From Candidatus Sumerlaeota bacterium (lineage in GTDB: Bacteria > Sumerlaeota > Sumerlaeia > JAFGJS01), in NCBI GenBank assembly GCA_016928995.1, contig JAFGJS010000037.1, forward strand, positions 1 to 64,000: a stretch of 64,000 nt of DNA, in the 5' to 3' direction. The notes beneath the pieces are model-generated. The model did no database searches. It was given only the letters and a program-made list of their open reading frames with translations, and had not been told where the DNA came from. Made by a program: the position numbers and the translations under genes. Each line of letters starts with the position of its first letter. Positions within the stretch are counted from its first letter, which is position 1. Shown piece after piece: positions 7,698-18,647 of the stretch.

Positions 7698-8987
7698 ATG
7701 TCCAACAACGACATTCCCGTGCTCATCGTGGATGACAATCAAAGCTACCGTGAAGCCTTCACGCGCAACCTGGCGATGATGGAATTCGACGTCAAGGAGG
7801 CCGATAACAGCGAGGAGGCGCTGCGTATTCTGGATGACCAGGGTCCGATGGTCGTGGTCACCGACCTGCAGATGCGCACGGAGACCGAAGGGCTGGATTT
7901 GATCAAGACCGCGCGCGATCGTTTCCCGCTGCTGCCGATGATCATGATTTCCGCCGTCGGCACGTTCGAGGAAGGCGCGCTCGCTCAGAAGCTCGGCGCG
8001 GATCACGTGATCCACAAGAGCACCATCGAAGACGAGATCGAAACGCTTTATGAGCGCATCAAGCAATCATACCAGGCTTTTGTGAAAAACGACCGTCTGC
8101 TGGCGCGAATTAATGAACTGCGCGGCAAGGAGGCGCTGACTCCGGAGGACGACGCGGAGCTGGTGGAGATCATGCTGCGCCCGGATATCGACTCGCTGGT
8201 CAAAGGCGAGGCTTACGATCTGCGCACGTCGCAGCAAAGCACGCAACTGCTTTCCAGCACCGAGAAAGACGTGCGGCAGGCGATGGGGGAGGGGGAGAGC
8301 GTCGTCACTTCGCTGGCTGAAATCGACAAGTTGTTGCTGGAGGAACTTCCGCATTACGAAAGTTTGGAGCAGGAATCGAAAAATCAGATTCAATCGGCGG
8401 AGTTTCTCTACCAGCAGCAAGTGCGCGGCAAGGGGGCCTATGACTTCAGCCGCAGCATCGGCTTTTCCTTCTGCTTCGCCGTGGAGAACGAGGTGAAATC
8501 GACGCTGAAGCGGAAAATCCACCGTTTCCTGAGCCATGACGACACGTATCAGCTGATCGAAAAACTGCTCGACGACAAGCGCAAGAACCTGGACATCTTT
8601 TTCCATCAGTACCTGCTGCAAACGGCGCTGAACAACAATGAGATGGAAATCACCACGGAGAACGTGAAGCAGACCTTGCAGCGGATCCTGCAGCACCAGG
8701 TGCGCTACAAACCCGACGGCCTGAAGGCCGTGGGCATCATGCTGATCTGCTTCGGGCAGGAATATAACCTGCGCGTGATGCGCGGCGCGGTCAAGGTGGA
8801 GAATCCGCTCGGAATGAAATTCGCCGACGGCAGCGACAGCACCGTGGAGGCGCTCGCCGAGAAGCTCATTGCGCTGCAGCACTTCCGCAATCCGTACATC
8901 CACCCGGAAATCTCCGACATGCAGAACATCTCCAAAGTGCGCGATTGCGCCTTCGACTGCCTGAAGGTGATTAAAGACATCATCTGA
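7698..8987 (+). CDS. Response regulator with HEPN-like helical output region
   Basis: A 429-residue protein with an N-terminal receiver domain (residues 1-120). It has acidic pocket Asp12/Asp13, phospho-acceptor Asp56 (VVVTDLQM), Ser85 and Lys107 (VIHKS). No DNA-binding, GGDEF, EAL or HD-GYP domain follows. Residues 120-240 are helical and charged. Residues 240-429 form an all-helical region (IQSAEFLYQQ, DFSRSIGFSFCFAVENEVKS) ending in FRNPYIHPE. That end has the R-x4-H spacing (Arg397, His402) typical of HEPN-fold proteins. HEPN domains are often RNases or binding modules; the assignment here is inference from one motif and the helical character. It lies directly downstream of its probable kinase. 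Confidence 0.85.
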   Translation: MSNNDIPVLIVDDNQSYREAFTRNLAMMEFDVKEADNSEEALRILDDQGPMVVVTDLQMRTETEGLDLIKTARDRFPLLPMIMISAVGTFEEGALAQKLGADHVIHKSTIEDEIETLYERIKQSYQAFVKNDRLLARINELRGKEALTPEDDAELVEIMLRPDIDSLVKGEAYDLRTSQQSTQLLSSTEKDVRQAMGEGESVVTSLAEIDKLLLEELPHYESLEQESKNQIQSAEFLYQQQVRGKGAYDFSRSIGFSFCFAVENEVKSTLKRKIHRFLSHDDTYQLIEKLLDDKRKNLDIFFHQYLLQTALNNNEMEITTENVKQTLQRILQHQVRYKPDGLKAVGIMLICFGQEYNLRVMRGAVKVENPLGMKFADGSDSTVEALAEKLIALQHFRNPYIHPEISDMQNISKVRDCAFDCLKVIKDII

Positions 8988-9077
8988 TCCCGCAATCATG
9001 GAGCGATGAGAATGAAGAAAGAATCGCTATCATCAAATATCATGGCCGAATCCAAATAAAAACGGTGGCAACACGAC

Positions 9078-9596
9078 ATGAAGCAAATTGTCAAAACAGA
9101 AGACATTGCACCGATGATCCACTGGATTCGTCAGGAGAAGGTCATGCTTGATCGTGATCTTGCTGACTTATATGGGGTTGAAACACGGACGTTAAAGCAG
9201 GCTGTTCGCCGTAATTTGGATCGGTTCCCCGAAGATTTCATGTTCAAACTCGAGGATTCCGAAGTTGAAGCTCTGGTGTCACAAAATGTGATACCTTCCA
9301 AAGGCATCTTCGGCGGCGCCGTGCCGATGGCATTCACTGAACAGGGCGTTGCCATGCTTTCCAGCGTGCTACGCAGCAAGCGCGCCACGGAAGTCAACAT
9401 TGCCATCATGCGAACATTCGTTCAACTCCGGCGCCTGATGGACAGCAATCGGGAATTGGCGAAAAAAATCAATCAATTAGAGAAAAAATACGATGAACAA
9501 TTTTCGTTAGTCTTCCAGGCGATCAAACAACTTTTAGCCGAAGACGAAGCGCGAAAACAGAAACCAAAGCGACGAATCGGTTTCAACCAGGAATGA
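9078..9596 (+). CDS. ORF6N-domain DNA-binding protein
   Basis: A 172-residue protein with an N-terminal ORF6N domain. This is seen in the opening helix-strand pattern (IRQEKVMLDRDLADLYGVET), then TLKQAVRRNLDRFPEDFMF, then AFTEQGVAMLSSVL. ORF6N/KilA-N proteins are usually phage or mobile-element regulators that bind DNA. The C-terminal third is a coiled coil (ELAKKINQLEKKYDEQ) with a basic tail. No phage gene or repressor lies next to it, so it may be a relic of a lost element or a domesticated regulator. Base composition is lower in GC than its neighbours. The ribosome site is weak. Confidence 0.85.
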   Translation: MKQIVKTEDIAPMIHWIRQEKVMLDRDLADLYGVETRTLKQAVRRNLDRFPEDFMFKLEDSEVEALVSQNVIPSKGIFGGAVPMAFTEQGVAMLSSVLRSKRATEVNIAIMRTFVQLRRLMDSNRELAKKINQLEKKYDEQFSLVFQAIKQLLAEDEARKQKPKRRIGFNQE

Positions 9597-9718
9597 TCCA
9601 CACGACCATACGATAGTGTCTTGGATAATAGGACGAATTCGAACAAGAAAACCACCGTCGTTAAACCGCAGAATTTCAAACATTAGAAGTACGAAGAGCT
9701 GAAGGAAAGACTGAATTG

Positions 9719-10018
9719 TCAATCGGTTGATTGGGCGTCGCCGGTCTTGGCGTCTTCTTCGCGCAAGGCGGCTTGGAGCTGGGCGCGGAGTTGCTCTTTG
9801 AATTCCGGCGAGAGGCGCTGTTCTGAGGGGGGATCGAACGATTGGACCGCCTCCATGTAACGCGCCACGAGCATTGCGAGCTGATTCGTCTGGTTCTCGT
9901 ATCGCCGGCATAGCAAGCATTGGCGCGAGTGAAACCACAATGCGATGCGCTGGAACAGCGACAGTTTACGATCTAAAGCCTGCGAAACGAGTTCCGCGGC
10001 CTGTTTGCAATTCATCAT
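9719..10018 (-). CDS. Zinc-finger anti-sigma factor
   Basis: A 99-residue soluble protein with the ZAS signature H-x3-C-x2-C (HSRQCLLC) after an N-terminal MNCKQAAELVSQALD helix. This is the zinc-binding anti-sigma fold that sequesters ECF sigma factors and often responds to thiol stress. There is no transmembrane helix, so it would act in the cytoplasm. The ATG overlaps the stop of the sigma-factor gene (10015-10018), implying translational coupling and balanced synthesis. The C-terminal third is a Gln/Glu-rich helix. Confidence 0.85.
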   Translation of the reverse strand: MMNCKQAAELVSQALDRKLSLFQRIALWFHSRQCLLCRRYENQTNQLAMLVARYMEAVQSFDPPSEQRLSPEFKEQLRAQLQAALREEDAKTGDAQSTD

Positions 10019-10617
10019 TGCCCTTCGTCCCCTTCATGACCAAACCAGTTCTGCTCCAGGCACCCCCGCAGGCGCGCGCGGGACCGGTGCAGCATCACCC
10101 ATAAATTGGTAGGAGTCACATCCAGAACCTTACAAATCTCTTCTGTTTTCATGCCGTCGATCATTCGCAGGCTGAAGGCCTGGCTCAGGCGCTCCGGCAG
10201 CTTGCCAAGGCAGCGGTCCAGCTGCTCCCAGAACTGCTTGCGCTCCATCAGCTCCGCTGGATTCGCGTTCCACTCCGCTGGGGCGAATTCGTCTTTCCAG
10301 TGGCCCCTCTGGTCGAAGAGGAAATCCACATCCTGCTCATCGCTTTCAAACTCGCTGGCCGGACGTTCGCGTTGTGCTTTGCGGATGTAATCCACGATTT
10401 TATGCTTCATGATGCCCGTGAGCCAGGTGCGCTCGGTGGATTTGCCGGAGAAATTGTCGCGGGCGCGGATGGCCGCGAGCAGCGTCTCCTGCACGATGTC
10501 CTGCGCCGTTTCCTCGTTGCGCAGGCGCGACATCGCAAAGCGGAAAAGATAATCGCCGTGCTGATCGATCCAGGTTTCCGGATCGGATATATTTGATTTT
10601 GTTGTTGGCCCCGTCAT
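10015..10617 (-). CDS. ECF-type RNA polymerase sigma factor
   Basis: A 200-residue sigma-70 family factor with only regions 2 and 4. Region 2 spans about residues 18-90: YLFRFAMSRLRNEETAQDIV, then the -10 recognition helix TERTWLTGIMKHKIVDYIRK. Region 4 spans about 135-185: LGKLPERLSQAFSLRMIDG, then the helix-turn-helix TEEICKVLDVTPTNLWVMLH. It resembles the family in which the sigma gene is followed by a small zf-HC2 protein, and that arrangement is seen here with a 4-base overlap. It would direct transcription of a stress regulon. Its own target promoter is not identifiable in the window. Confidence 0.92.
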   Translation of the reverse strand: MTGPTTKSNISDPETWIDQHGDYLFRFAMSRLRNEETAQDIVQETLLAAIRARDNFSGKSTERTWLTGIMKHKIVDYIRKAQRERPASEFESDEQDVDFLFDQRGHWKDEFAPAEWNANPAELMERKQFWEQLDRCLGKLPERLSQAFSLRMIDGMKTEEICKVLDVTPTNLWVMLHRSRARLRGCLEQNWFGHEGDEGQ

Positions 10618-10767
10618 TGCTTAATACCGCCTATATTCAATGGCGCCGTGTGTTGTGCATATGCAAGGGTGTGTTTTTCTTTCACTCCGCCCTTATCTCG
10701 CATAATCTCTAAAATTAAATAAACGTTTTATGGCAACGCGCTTTGGGCTGCAAGCAAAATCGGCACA

Positions 10768-12198
10768 TCAAAACGCGCCGTGGCCGAAAAGCACGGCTGG
10801 AACCGTGCGCAGAATGATCATGATGTCCAGCAGGATCGAATGGTTTTTGATGTAATAAAGGTCGTATTCCATATTGAGTTCGAGCGGCAGGTTCTTGCGG
10901 CCGATGATTTGCCAGAGACCTGTCACTCCGGGCTTTACGCTGAGCCGGTAGCGCTGCCATTGGTCGTATTTTTCCACGATAAACGGCATCTCCGGCCGCG
11001 GCCCTACGAGGCTCATTTCTCCGCGCACCACGTTCCAGAGCTGCGGGAATTCATCCAGGCTGTATTTGCGCAGGAAGCGGCCGATTTTCGTGATGCGCGC
11101 ATCCTCGGGATTCGTCGGCGCCTCTTCATATTGCGGCGCATGCAGGTGCATCGTGCGGAATTTGTACATCGTGAAGCGCCGGCCGCGATGCCCCACGCGT
11201 TCCTGTTTGAAGATCGCCGGGCCTTTTGAAGTCCATTTGATCAGCAGCGCCACGGGGATCATCCAGAGCAGCGAGGCCAGCAGCAGCGGAATGGAAATCG
11301 CCAGGTCCATTGCGCGTTTGATGAACGCCTGGGAGCCGGGCATGCCGCCGGCCGGGAGGCTGTGCACGGGCACCTCGGCCATCACATCGAGCCGCGATTG
11401 GTTCGTGATCACTTCGAACGCGTGGCTGACCACGTAAAAATGCACCTGTTGCTGATCGCATTCCACGATCAGATTCAGCATCCGGGATTGCGGCATGCTG
11501 GGGATGGCGATGAACACGACTTCGATGCCATGCGCCTCCACCAACCGGCGCAGTTCCTGGGTCGCTCCAAGCACAGGCACGTCGTTGATGCGCTCGGTTT
11601 GCAGGCCGGGATCGTCATCGACGAAGCCAATGATCCGGTAGCCGACTTCGGAATGCTGGCGGATGCGGTTCAGCACATCGCGTCCGGTCTGGCCCGCGCC
11701 CACGACAAGCGTTTTGAGCATTCCCTCGCCGTGTTGAAACGCCACGGCCTTGCGCCAGCGCAGGATAGAGCGCGAGGAATAGAGGTAGATGAAATTCATC
11801 ACGGCGTAGATCAGCACGATCGAGCGCCCCAGGTCGTATTCCTTGAGCAGGAAAGCCAGCGCGAAGGTGCAGACCGCCACGTTGAACGAGGCTTTGAAGA
11901 CGCGAGTCAACTCGTTCAGGCCCGAGAGCCGCTCCCGGTGCGCGTAATGGCCGTAATAGGCGTAAATCGCCAGCCAGCAGATGAGCAGAACCGGCATGGA
12001 GCGGATATAACTGGCGAGAAGATTAATGTGCTGCGTGATGATCGGCAACGAGCCGTCATCCGGCGCGGGATTGAGCAGATAACGGATCCACCATGACAGC
12101 ATCCACAGCGCGGTGAGGGAAACCGCGTCGAGGATCACGAGAACCAGAGTCAGCCTGGGGCTGCGAAAAAAAGATTTCATGGCGCTGTCAGCCGTCAT
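10768..12198 (-). CDS. Polyisoprenyl-phosphate hexose-1-phosphate transferase (WcaJ/WbaP type)
   Basis: A 476-residue inner-membrane enzyme that starts exopolysaccharide or O-antigen synthesis by moving a sugar phosphate onto undecaprenyl phosphate. Four or five N-terminal membrane helices (about 15-135) precede a Rossmann-like domain (TLVVGAGQTGRDVLNRIR). The catalytic bacterial sugar-transferase domain covers about 280-476. Its re-entrant helix is followed by FKQERVGHRGRRFTMYKFRT, then RFLRKYSLDEFPQLWNV, SLVGPRPEMP and KPGVTGLWQI, all family hallmarks. An internal ATG at 12180 is an alternative start; neither has a clear ribosome site. No other polysaccharide genes adjoin it. Glycosyltransferases occur later in the window. 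Confidence 0.93.
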   Translation of the reverse strand: MTADSAMKSFFRSPRLTLVLVILDAVSLTALWMLSWWIRYLLNPAPDDGSLPIITQHINLLASYIRSMPVLLICWLAIYAYYGHYAHRERLSGLNELTRVFKASFNVAVCTFALAFLLKEYDLGRSIVLIYAVMNFIYLYSSRSILRWRKAVAFQHGEGMLKTLVVGAGQTGRDVLNRIRQHSEVGYRIIGFVDDDPGLQTERINDVPVLGATQELRRLVEAHGIEVVFIAIPSMPQSRMLNLIVECDQQQVHFYVVSHAFEVITNQSRLDVMAEVPVHSLPAGGMPGSQAFIKRAMDLAISIPLLLASLLWMIPVALLIKWTSKGPAIFKQERVGHRGRRFTMYKFRTMHLHAPQYEEAPTNPEDARITKIGRFLRKYSLDEFPQLWNVVRGEMSLVGPRPEMPFIVEKYDQWQRYRLSVKPGVTGLWQIIGRKNLPLELNMEYDLYYIKNHSILLDIMIILRTVPAVLFGHGAF

Positions 12199-12320
12199 TC
12201 AACACATGCATTGGGATAGTCGCTTATGTCCAACGAATCTAATGGGGTGGATTCAGACGGTCAAACCAAAACATTGCGTGCGCTCCGAATTGCGCGGCGC
12301 GGGAGCATGTCCGGTTTTTT

Positions 12321-12569
12321 TTATCCGAACGGATTTTCCGAGTGGCTGCCGCCCAGGCTGTTGCGCAATCCGCGAACGCCGCGCCGCATCTCGTAGCGCA
12401 GGTTGTGCAGCGAGCGCACCATCGACATCTTCCAGCATGGTTCGAATTGCGGACAGTGAAAGCATTTCTCCCGGTCTTCATGTTCGGACGTGCCGAAGTC
12501 GTCGAACCAGCCGAAACTGATGCCGAAGCACTCCGGCATCTCCTGATCCGCTCGCGCTTGCTTTTCCAT
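12321..12569 (-). CDS. Small Cys-rich protein of unknown function
   Basis: I do not recognise a named family. The chosen start at 12569 gives 82 residues and has GGAAGGGGG upstream; earlier in-frame starts to 12647 are less likely. The core has four cysteines: PECFG, then KCFHCPQFEPCWKM, giving a C-x2-C-x5-C cluster suited to zinc or iron-sulfur binding. It is followed by a basic helix (MVRSLHNLRYEMRRGVRG). It lies downstream of fusA on the same strand, beyond a strong terminator, in the place where tuf often sits. Gene reality is supported by the ribosome site and the ordered Cys spacing. Confidence 0.6.
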   Translation of the reverse strand: MEKQARADQEMPECFGISFGWFDDFGTSEHEDREKCFHCPQFEPCWKMSMVRSLHNLRYEMRRGVRGLRNSLGGSHSENPFG

Positions 12570-12668
12570 GTGCATCCCCCTTCCGCTTTGAATTGCACTG
12601 GCGTCATTGGAAGGCGCCATCATAACGAAAGAGTCCGGCGCCGTCAACCGCAGCGCGGATCATGGCAT

Positions 12669-12718
12669 GAAAAAACGGCGCGCGGATCGATGATACTCCG
12701 CGCGCCGTTCGCATTTTT
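12669..12718 (-). terminator. Rho-independent terminator of the rpsL-rpsG-fusA operon
   Basis: A perfect 13-bp stem (AACGGCGCGCGGA at 12674-12686; its complement at 12697-12709) has a 10-base loop. In the minus direction it is followed by a run of T (A-tract at 12670-12675 on plus). T residues also flank the other side (12714-12718), so it may work both ways. It lies 24 bases beyond the fusA stop. Confidence 0.85.
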
Positions 12719-12732
12719 ATATCACGCTGTTG

Positions 12733-14832
<2,100 letters not shown>

Positions 14833-14865
14833 TGAATTGTCTCTCCAAATTTATAATGATTCTTT

Positions 14866-14936
14866 ATCTTAATTCTAATCTTAATCGTAATCCCGAAAAG
14901 CGTCTAAGGGTCTGGGGGCTAGGGTCTGGGGTTTAG
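14866..14936. repeat. GATTAAG hexamer repeat and GGGTCTG heptamer repeat upstream of fusA
   Basis: On the minus strand 14894-14866 reads GATTACGATTAAGATTAG and continues, the same 6-base words found before the LptE-like gene and the heptosyltransferase. Next to it, 14905-14936 is a 7-base-period run on plus (AGGGTCT, GGGGGCT, AGGGTCT, GGGGTTT). Both lie within the rpsG-fusA spacer of the str operon. Confidence 0.75.
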
Positions 14937-15029
14937 TGATAGATCAGCTGGCGTCGTGATTTCAAAATGATCATTGAATGCAAAGTCAGAAATCCGGCCC
15001 AATGGCCGGTTGTTGTTGCGTCAGACAAT

Positions 15030-15062
15030 AACAAGGCGCGCCATGTTTTGGCGCGCCTTGTT
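15030..15062. other. Perfect 14-bp hairpin between rpsG and fusA
   Basis: AACAAGGCGCGCCA (15030-15043) pairs with its complement at 15049-15062 around a 5-base loop. It begins 38 bases after the rpsG stop on the minus strand. No T-tract follows in that direction, so it is more likely an RNA processing or stability stem, or an inefficient attenuator, than a classical terminator. Confidence 0.7.
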
Positions 15063-15099
15063 GATATATTTACGGCGGCGTTCCGTTTTCTCTCGCGGC

Positions 15100-15597
<498 letters not shown>

Positions 15598-15635
15598 TTA
15601 TACTCGTTTGTATGTTCAATCAAAAATAAACGCTG

Positions 15636-16007
<372 letters not shown>

Positions 16008-16171
16008 TCAGTCCACCTAAATCGCTTAAAATCAGCCGGTAGTTGTTGATTTTCCGGCGCAAATAGAAGGGCGATGCTAAGTCCGGCCCCGGAGCCTGTC
16101 AAGCCCTAAATACAGAAAAGATGAGGCTGGCTGGGAGCTTTCTCAAGCTTATTAAATGTCAATTAATGTCA

Positions 16172-16252
16172 ATCGATATCGAAATCGGGATCGCAATCGA
16201 AATCGATCCTAAATATCACGGCTGCATTTCGATCCCGATCCCGATTTCGATA
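16172..16252. repeat. Inverted repeat of 6-bp ATCGAA/ATCGGG words
   Basis: Left arm 16172-16206 reads as ATCGAT, ATCGAA, ATCGGG, ATCGCA, ATCGAA and ATCGAT in 6-base steps, and right arm 16226-16252 is close to its reverse complement (CATTTCGATCCCGATCCCGA). About 20 bases separate the arms. It sits in the divergent spacer between rpsL and prs. Confidence 0.8.
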
Positions 16253-16311
16253 GGGATGGGCCGAGACTTTGGAAAACTCCTGTTTAATTTCTCCTTCGGC
16301 ATAATCGGCGG

Positions 16312-16340
16312 TTGACAAATCCCGGCGCGAGGGGAATGTT
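16312..16340 (+). promoter_or_regulatory. Candidate prs promoter (-35 clear, -10 weak)
   Basis: TTGACA at 16312-16317 is a perfect -35 box. The expected -10 position (16335-16340) reads AATGTT, a poor match. It lies about 85 bases upstream of the prs start in an otherwise repeat-filled spacer. The call rests mainly on the -35 box. Confidence 0.3.
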
Positions 16341-16423
16341 AGAACACCGTGAGCCTGTGTGATGCGCGAGGCATCCCGGACTTGTTTCGTTTCAACCATC
16401 CGCTTTCGGGGAGGCGGCCTAAC

Positions 16424-17383
16424 GTGATTGGAGATCGAAAGCTTGTGCTGCTGAGCGGGCGCGCCAGCGCTTCGCTCAGTCAGGAAATCGCGGAGTACCT
16501 CAGCACGCCCCTCGGCGCCGTGCACACCAGCCAGTTCAGCGACGGCGAGATTTTCATCAAAATCGAAGAGAACGTGCGCGGGGCGGACGTCTATATCATT
16601 CAATCCACGCATCACCCCAGCAGCGATCATATTATTGAACTTTGCCTGATGATCGACGCCTGCCGGCGGGCCTCGGCCGAACGGATCAACGCGGTGATCC
16701 CTTATTTTGGATACGCCCGGCAGGACCGGAAGACTCAGGGGCGCGTGCCGCTGTCGGCCAAGGTGATCGCCAATATGATCTCCGGCGCCGGGGCGGACCG
16801 GGTCATCACCTGCGATTTGCACACCGGCCAAATCCAGGGCTTTTTCGACATCCCGGTCGATCATCTGTACGCCGGCAAGAGCATCTGCAATTTCGTCAAG
16901 GAGTTCTATCCGCTGGAGAACGCCGTCGTGGTCTCGCCGGACGTGGGCAACGTCAAACGCTCCCGTTCGTATGCCATGCGGCTCAATCTGCCTCTGGCGA
17001 TCATCGACAAACGCCGACAGCGCGCCAATCAGTCCGAAGTGATGCACGTCGTTGGCGACGTGGCGGGCAAGACCTGCTACATTTTCGATGATATGATCGA
17101 CACGGGCGGCACGATCTGCAACGCGGTCTATGCGTTGGTGGAGAAAGGCGCGAAGGACATTTACGTGGGTTGTACCCACGCGGTTTTTTCCGGTTCGGCG
17201 CGCGAAAATCTGGGCAAGGCGCCGGTCAAGATGGTTTTTTGCTCGAATACCATCCCGCAGCAGCCATGCAATAAACTCAAGAATTTACAGGTCATCAGCG
17301 TGGCGCCGTTGCTGGGCGAAACCCTGCGCCGCGTGCATCTCAATCAATCCGTCAGCGAGCTGTTCGGCGGTATGGAACTATAA
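16424..17383 (+). CDS. prs: Ribose-phosphate pyrophosphokinase
   Basis: PRPP synthetase transfers pyrophosphate from ATP to ribose 5-phosphate, feeding purine, pyrimidine, histidine and NAD synthesis. The start is taken at GTG 16424, with GGGGAGG upstream. It gives 319 residues and the family N-terminus (IGDRKLVLLSGRASASLSQE); the longer frame from GTG 16349 adds 25 atypical residues. Motifs seen are FSDGEIFIKIEENVRG, IPYFGYARQDRK, the catalytic loop region after TCDLHTGQIQGFF, and the PRPP-binding loop IFDDMIDTGGTI. It is transcribed divergently from rpsL. Confidence 0.96.
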   Translation: MIGDRKLVLLSGRASASLSQEIAEYLSTPLGAVHTSQFSDGEIFIKIEENVRGADVYIIQSTHHPSSDHIIELCLMIDACRRASAERINAVIPYFGYARQDRKTQGRVPLSAKVIANMISGAGADRVITCDLHTGQIQGFFDIPVDHLYAGKSICNFVKEFYPLENAVVVSPDVGNVKRSRSYAMRLNLPLAIIDKRRQRANQSEVMHVVGDVAGKTCYIFDDMIDTGGTICNAVYALVEKGAKDIYVGCTHAVFSGSARENLGKAPVKMVFCSNTIPQQPCNKLKNLQVISVAPLLGETLRRVHLNQSVSELFGGMEL

Positions 17384-17493
17384 GCAAATTTATCGTGGCC
17401 TTTTGATTGACACCGGCAGCGTAACGAGCGAAAAATTCCGATCCTCGAATCCAATTTTGGTATGAACGGTCGCAGATAATCGGTCGTGCCATT

Positions 17494-18435
17494 ATGCTCA
17501 TGAACTTCCTGCTTCTATTCACGGGATTCGTCCTGCTCTATTTTGGAGCCGAAGGACTCGTTCGCGGCAGTTCATCGCTCGCCTCCCGGCTTGGCATGAG
17601 CGCTCTTGTCATTGGACTCACGATCGTTGCGTATGGAACCAGTATGCCTGAGATGGTTGTCAGCGTGAAAACCTCTCTCAACGGCCAAGGCAGCATCGCC
17701 ATTGGCAATGTCGTCGGCTCCAACATCTTCAACATCGCTGTGATTCTCGGTATCACAGCCCTGATCCATCCTCTTAAAGTCAAACTCCAAATCATCAAAT
17801 ACGACACCCCGATTATGATCGGGACTACAATCATCTTCCTTTTTTTCTTCGCCGACTCCTTCATTTCGCGGCTCGAGGGCGCGATATTCTTCACTGGAAT
17901 TGTTATCTATACAGCAGTCAACCTGATTATGGCAAAAAAAGATCCGTCACAAATCGGCGAGACCGACACTGGCAATGCTAAACTGAACTCGCTTGCCGCA
18001 GAAATCTCTTTTATTGCTGGCGGAATGCTGCTTCTTGTCCTTGGATCCAAATGGCTTGTCGATGGCGCCATCGGCGTCGCTCAACACTTTGGAATCAGCG
18101 AAGCCATCATCGGCCTCACCATTATCGCCGCAGGCACCAGCCTCCCCGAACTCGCCACTTCCGTCATCGCCGCAATACGCAAAGAGCCCGACATCGCCAT
18201 CGCTAACATCATTGGCTCCAATATTTTCAACATTCTCAGTATCGTCGGAACTTCCGCACTTATCTCGCCAATCGATGGAACCGGCATTAGCGTCATCGAC
18301 TCTCTGGTTATGCTAGCGGTTTCACTCATGCTCCTCCCGCTCCTACGCTCTGGATACAACCTTGGCCGCATCGAAGGATTCTGCTTGCTTGCAGGATATA
18401 TTGCCTATCTGGCTTATCTCATCCTTTATATTTGA
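17494..18435 (+). CDS. CaCA-family Ca2+/Na+ (or H+) antiporter, YrbG-like
   Basis: A 313-residue inner-membrane exchanger with about ten helices and the two inverted alpha repeats of the family. They are GLTIVAYGTSMPEMVVSV with AIGNVVGSNIFNIAV, and GLTIIAAGTSLPELATSV with ANIIGSNIFNILS. The Glu residues in the TSMPE and TSLPE motifs are the conserved ion-binding acids. Codon choice looks somewhat different from neighbouring genes, so recent transfer is possible. It follows prs by 110 bases without clear functional linkage. The transported ion cannot be fixed from sequence. Confidence 0.93.
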   Translation: MLMNFLLLFTGFVLLYFGAEGLVRGSSSLASRLGMSALVIGLTIVAYGTSMPEMVVSVKTSLNGQGSIAIGNVVGSNIFNIAVILGITALIHPLKVKLQIIKYDTPIMIGTTIIFLFFFADSFISRLEGAIFFTGIVIYTAVNLIMAKKDPSQIGETDTGNAKLNSLAAEISFIAGGMLLLVLGSKWLVDGAIGVAQHFGISEAIIGLTIIAAGTSLPELATSVIAAIRKEPDIAIANIIGSNIFNILSIVGTSALISPIDGTGISVIDSLVMLAVSLMLLPLLRSGYNLGRIEGFCLLAGYIAYLAYLILYI

Positions 18436-18647
18436 TTTTCACCACACCCGGATTTTGGATCATAACGACACGGATTGATGCGGCAACGGGTAATCGTGGC
18501 ACACATCACGAATCTTCTTGCTTCATTCAATCTAAAAACAGACATCAATTCATCTGAATTCAAGTAATTCTGTGAAAAACAATTTCTTGCAGAATTGGTC
18601 CGTAATTTGCATGTTTTTTGTCCGACAGATTGGCTGGAGGAATTCAA

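Noticed and set aside
9078-9596. Prophage or transposon remnant around the ORF6N gene
   Set aside because: No integrase, transposase, phage structural genes or terminal repeats flank it; only the single domain supports mobile origin.
10015-10617. Autoregulated ECF promoter
   Set aside because: I could not find a repeated -35/-10 pattern in the 10618-10767 spacer that could be tied to this sigma factor.
16349-16423. Longer prs reading frame from GTG 16349
   Set aside because: Adds 25 residues not seen in the family; the GTG at 16424 has a better ribosome site and the expected N-terminus.
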